A stretch of 64,000 nucleotides of DNA from Riptortus pedestris (taxonomy: Eukaryota > Arthropoda > Insecta > Hemiptera > Alydidae): assembly GCA_019009955.1 (NCBI GenBank), contig CM032230.1, positions 4,512,001 to 4,576,000 of the forward strand, in the 5' to 3' direction. Under the pieces are notes generated by a model. The model had not been told where the DNA came from. It searched no databases and saw only the letters and a list, made by a program, of their open reading frames with translations. The translations under genes were made by a program, and so were the position numbers. This document shows, piece by piece, positions 60,974 through 64,000 of this stretch (its first letter is position 1; each line of letters begins with the position of its first letter).

Positions 60974-63499
60974 GAATGGACCTCATTTTCGTCATCTACT
61001 GGATAGGATCAAAGGAAATTTGTGGAAATTTTTCGAAAATCGCGTCATGAGTACAACCTCATAAGCTGATTTCCCTTAAGGGAAATCTGCTAAAAATAGT
61101 TATATAGTTAGACAAAACAGCTAAAAAAAGAAAAGTAACGTTATGAATAAAAGCAACCCAGTACCATGAAAATATATACAAATACTGGATTTGAAATGCA
61201 GCAATATTAATTAACCACCATTTTTGTATACTTCCTGTGTCATTCCACATTCAACCAAAATTACCATTACAGCATAATTTGTTTGTTTTTAAATACAGTA
61301 AAATCAGATAAGTATAACAACTTTCAAGAACTGACATTAAATACAAATACTGTGAAAAACTTCTTTGCAAATCCAGAAAAATGTTAACTTTCTACATCAA
61401 ATGGATGTAAATAGATGTGTATTTTCATTCCATGTAGATTACCCTGATGAAATTACATAAAATTTCATCCAAAAGAAGTCTAAAATAAGGAACAGTTTAA
61501 TCTGCACAGATTCTAAAATCAAGTATATAACAAAAAGTGGCTTTGAAGTTGTCATTTTAGCCGTTTTCCCTTTTACTCATGACAAAATATTCCAAACATT
61601 TCTACAAATGCTAAGGATCCTACCTAGAAGATAAAATTATTTTTTTATATATTATTTATGTGTGTATATGTGCGCACATGGGTGTGACTGTTATTACACA
61701 CAATAAATTTGCTGAAAAAATTTATAAATTACTTGGAAACTTGAGAACTTATTATAGATAAGAAATATTTTGTGTTATTCCCTTTAATTTACTTGTTTAT
61801 GTTACTTGTTATTTATTTCATTATATATATATATATATATATATATACGGGGTGTGGCTATTAAATAACGAGACTGACGCTGTAAAACATTTTATTTTTA
61901 TTTCATACATTTTTACTTATTATCACCTTCAATATACACCCCTCCTTTATCCCTACAACGCTCCATGCGAACCTTCCATTGTTCGAAACAGTGCTGGAAG
62001 TCTTTTTCTGTCAGCTCCTTCAGGACGCGTGCCGCTTTCTCTTTCACAGCTTCAACAGACTCAAATCTTGTTCCTTTTAATGCAGATTTCACCTTAGGAA
62101 ACAGATAGAAGTCGCACGGCGCAAGATCCGGCGAATAAGGCGGATGGTCTAACACTGGGATGCTGAATTTGGCTAGAAACCTCTTAACAGACAATGCGGA
62201 ATGAGCCGGCGCATTGTCTTGGTGGAGAACCCATGACTTGTCCTTCCACAATTCAGGTCGTTTTTTCCTTATTCTTTCGTGGAGTTCAGCAAGAACGTGA
62301 AGGTAGTAATGTTGATTAATCGTTTGACCTTCAGGAACCCAGTGAAGGTTCACAATCCAATGAATATCGAAAAAAACAATCAACATTGCTTTGAATTTTG
62401 ATTTGCTCATTCGAGCTTTTTTGGCTCTCGGTGAAGATGGGCTCTTCCAGTGCATGGATTGGCGCTTTGTTTCAGGATCATACATAAAAAACCATGATTC
62501 GTCACATGTTATTATCCTTTCCAGCAAGTTTGGGTCATTTTCAATGGCATTCAAAGTGTCAGTACAAACATTTTTGCGATCTTCCAGTTGTTCAAATGTG
62601 AGAATTTTAGGCACCATTTTGGCACACACTTTTTGCATGTTAAAATTGTTATGTAATATTTGTCGTATGGATTCTTTATCAATTCGTACAGTTTCAGCAA
62701 TCGCACGAATACTTAACCGATGGTCAGATCGAATCATTGTAGCCTTGCCAAATACAAAATACCATCAACATTCAGACCTTAGCTAGTATGTATATATATA
62801 TATATATATAATTTTGAGCAGACCTCATTTTCATCATCTCCTGGGTAGGATCGATGTACTTTTGAAGAAATGTTTCGAAAATCGCGTCATGAGTACGACA
62901 CAACCTCAATAGCTGATTTCCCTTAAGGGTAATCTGCTAATAATGGAATGTGGGATGTGATCAGCAGAATGAAAATCTGCTGAGTTTTCAGAATTACAAT
63001 AATAAAAATAATAATTAATAGGGATTAATAAGAATGAATACCTTCTGCCTGTGCTGCCTAAGTGCAGTGTGGACCCTGTCGACAGCCATCTGCCTCGTCA
63101 GGACTCCATCTTCTGAAGCATATGCAGCTGCTTGCCACGCCACTCCCAGCTTGGCTATTTCACGGCCAGACATACCTTCTGTCAGTCGAGCCATCTCAGA
63201 GCAAAATGCCCCATAATCAAATGATTCCACTTTCAGTCTCCTAGAAAATAATTGTTTAATATAATTTAAAAAAAAAAAAAAATCATTTAGGTTTGAAATA
63301 AAAAGAAACTAAAAGCAATTCAATTTACCTGACTGATGTGGTGGCAGCTGGTTCAAGGACAAATTTATCAAAATACAGTCTTAAAAGACGTTCCCTCTCC
63401 TCAAGACCTGGAAGCGTGAATTCTACCATTTCATCCAATCTGTCATTAACAGCCCAATCAAACTGTTCGGGCGTATTTGAAGCTAGCACTAACATAAAC
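60163..63499 (-). CDS. ATAD3: ATAD3 gene, 3' exons (5' part outside window)
   Basis: AAA+ ATPase of the mitochondrial inner membrane and nucleoid. Visible exons: 63499-63329, 63240-63042 and 60312-60235, with matching phases. The first gives [20 protein letters not shown] and [20 protein letters not shown] (sensor-1 region and the arginine-finger NDR). The second gives [40 protein letters not shown] and [11 protein letters not shown] (sensor-2 lid). The third gives [20 protein letters not shown]. The Walker A/B exons lie beyond position 64000. The 3' end is uncertain: either a readthrough stop at 60163-60165 or splicing at CAA/GTAAGC to a further exon. Confidence 0.9.
60235..60312 (-). CDS. 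ATAD3: ATAD3 exon (C-terminal charged tail)
   Basis: 78 bp, phase 0: [26 protein letters not shown]. It follows QHRQK of the preceding exon, where other ATAD3 proteins read QKMxWL. The acceptor is ttttag and the donor CAA/GTAAGC is strong. Without splicing the frame runs to a stop at 60163-60165 through a G-tract, which looks non-coding. Confidence 0.75.
60417..61095 (+). repeat. family-A1 copy, well preserved
   Basis: GTCCGTCACGCAGGGGCTGC to CCCTTAAGGGAAATCTGCTA, TA core 60905-60968. It lies about 100 bp 5' of an ATAD3 exon on the other strand. Confidence 0.92.
61096..61849. other. AT-rich ATAD3 intron sequence
   Basis: No feature recognised except a TA tract just before the mariner (61824-61848). 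Confidence 0.5.
61850..62742 (-). mobile_element. mariner element, 5'-truncated
   Basis: The 3' terminus is seen at about 61850 as CGGGGTGTGGCTATTAAATA, directly following a TA tract (TA is the mariner target). The other end is lost: at about 62743 the sequence changes to the 3' tail of a family-B repeat. Only one terminal inverted repeat remains. Confidence 0.8.
61913..62737 (-). CDS. mariner transposase, N-terminally truncated
   Basis: A 274-residue open frame. A second helix-turn-helix is visible ([20 protein letters not shown]), then the DD34D catalytic triad: D in [10 protein letters not shown] in HQDNAPAHS, and D in [11 protein letters not shown] exactly 34 residues later. WVPEGQ and YSPDLAP motifs are typical of mariner. 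Full-length proteins are about 345 residues; about 70 N-terminal residues including the first HTH are missing. The frame itself has no internal stop, which suggests a fairly recent copy, but the lost DNA-binding part should make it inactive. Confidence 0.92.
   Translation of the reverse strand: MIRSDHRLSIRAIAETVRIDKESIRQILHNNFNMQKVCAKMVPKILTFEQLEDRKNVCTDTLNAIENDPNLLERIITCDESWFFMYDPETKRQSMHWKSPSSPRAKKARMSKSKFKAMLIVFFDIHWIVNLHWVPEGQTINQHYYLHVLAELHERIRKKRPELWKDKSWVLHQDNAPAHSALSVKRFLAKFSIPVLDHPPYSPDLAPCDFYLFPKVKSALKGTRFESVEAVKEKAARVLKELTEKDFQHCFEQWKVRMERCRDKGGVYIEGDNK
62743..62943 (+). repeat. family-B tail, TA tract and family-A 3' end
   Basis: GCCTTGCCAAATACAAAATA to CTTAGCTAGTA (B tail), TA 62790-62808, then TTTTGAGCAGACCTCATTTT to GGGTAATCTGCTAATA (A end). 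This is what remains of a B-in-A nest after the mariner insertion and deletion. Confidence 0.75.
63042..63240 (-). CDS. ATAD3: ATAD3 exon (C-terminal lid)
   Basis: 199 bp encoding [40 protein letters not shown] and [20 protein letters not shown], ending [14 protein letters not shown] and YASEDGVLT are hallmark ATAD3 motifs. The acceptor is tttctag and the donor GTATTC. Confidence 0.95.
63329..63499 (-). CDS. ATAD3: ATAD3 exon (AAA+ core, sensor 1 and Arg finger)
   Basis: 171 bp encoding [40 protein letters not shown] and [16 protein letters not shown]. The acceptor is tttttttag and the donor GTAAAT. It starts one base before TTT, so the previous exon ends in phase 2. N-D-R-x-D-E-M-V matches the ATAD3 arginine-finger segment. 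Confidence 0.93.
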
Positions 63500-64000
63500 C
63501 TAAAAAAAGAACACTTGACTTAATTATATTTACTTGTTACTAATCCCCTACCTCATTTTCAAGGTGACTGACAAGATATACATCATATAAAAATAAAAAG
63601 ACTGTGTAAACTAAGCAGATTTCCCATGAGCTGGTTATATAATGAGCGGATGACATCAACTCACAATTTCTTCTAAATTTCTCCCACAACTAAGAAGCCT
63701 AAGTAAACAGGAATCAAAATACCATCTAGACATTAAACATTCCACCCCCCCCCCTCTTCAGAGCTGAACAATGAACAAACAAAAGAAGTAAACAAATTTG
63801 TGAACAATTGTGGAAAAAACATAATATTTTCAGTATATGTACAATGGTCGTAAAAATACAAAAACATTATTTTTTATAAGAAATGACAGGAGACTATGAC
63901 CAAAAAAGGGGGGAGGATGTAAAGAATAAGAAAAAAAAATTGAGAATGTAGATATGGTACATACCAGTTTCATATAGAGGAGAAGCAGGGAGCACAAACT

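Noticed and set aside
62391..62786. 131-codon plus-strand frame
   Set aside because: Antisense shadow of the mariner transposase.
63960..64000. Another ATAD3 exon at the right edge
   Set aside because: A GTATGT donor is present, but the reading frame before it does not match ATAD3 and its phase does not fit the exon at 63499.

Overview
This window is AT-rich, intron-containing animal nuclear DNA. The protein fragments (an animal-type catalase, ATAD3, a SPOP-like MATH domain, a mariner transposase, RTE/Jockey-like LINE pieces and a tRNA-derived SINE) point to an arthropod, probably an insect. I cannot name the species. Most of the 64 kb is interspersed and tandem repeat. Only short, higher-GC exons look protein-coding.

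Layout. From 1 to 19.7 kb there is almost only repeat sequence: copies of a family I call A (about 0.6-1.2 kb, with a central TA tract), copies of a family I call B (built on monomers of about 298 bp and bounded by TA tracts), a 4.6-kb nest of elements inside elements (2191-6817), a likely solo LTR (9783-10335), and a 2.2-kb element with inverted-repeat ends of about 200 bp (12705-14898). At 20.0-20.5 kb a GC-rich plus-strand exon encodes a MATH domain. From 25049 to 45852 eleven minus-strand exons form a nearly complete catalase gene (524 residues seen; the first exon was not found). Its introns are filled with A and B elements, a ZRANB2 retropseudogene (about 35.35-35.78 kb) and a 2.3-kb minisatellite (43.44-45.72 kb). 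A second minisatellite (24.4-25.1 kb) begins inside the last catalase codons. From 46.6 to 53.9 kb lie LINE fragments, including a 5'-truncated LINE with a perfect 14-bp target duplication (51443-53909). From 60.2 kb to the right edge are the 3' exons of ATAD3 on the minus strand, with a degraded mariner and further A and B copies in the introns.

Biology. Catalase (H2O2 breakdown) and ATAD3 (a mitochondrial inner-membrane AAA+ ATPase) are ordinary single-copy host genes that happen to be neighbours; nothing suggests a shared pathway. The most interesting structure is in the repeats. Family A has inverted subterminal motifs, a terminal hairpin and a microsatellite core, which resembles non-autonomous Helentron-type (DINE-1-like) elements. 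Family B sits repeatedly in TA tracts, often the TA core of A. I found no prokaryotic features, CRISPR arrays or host tRNA/rRNA genes.
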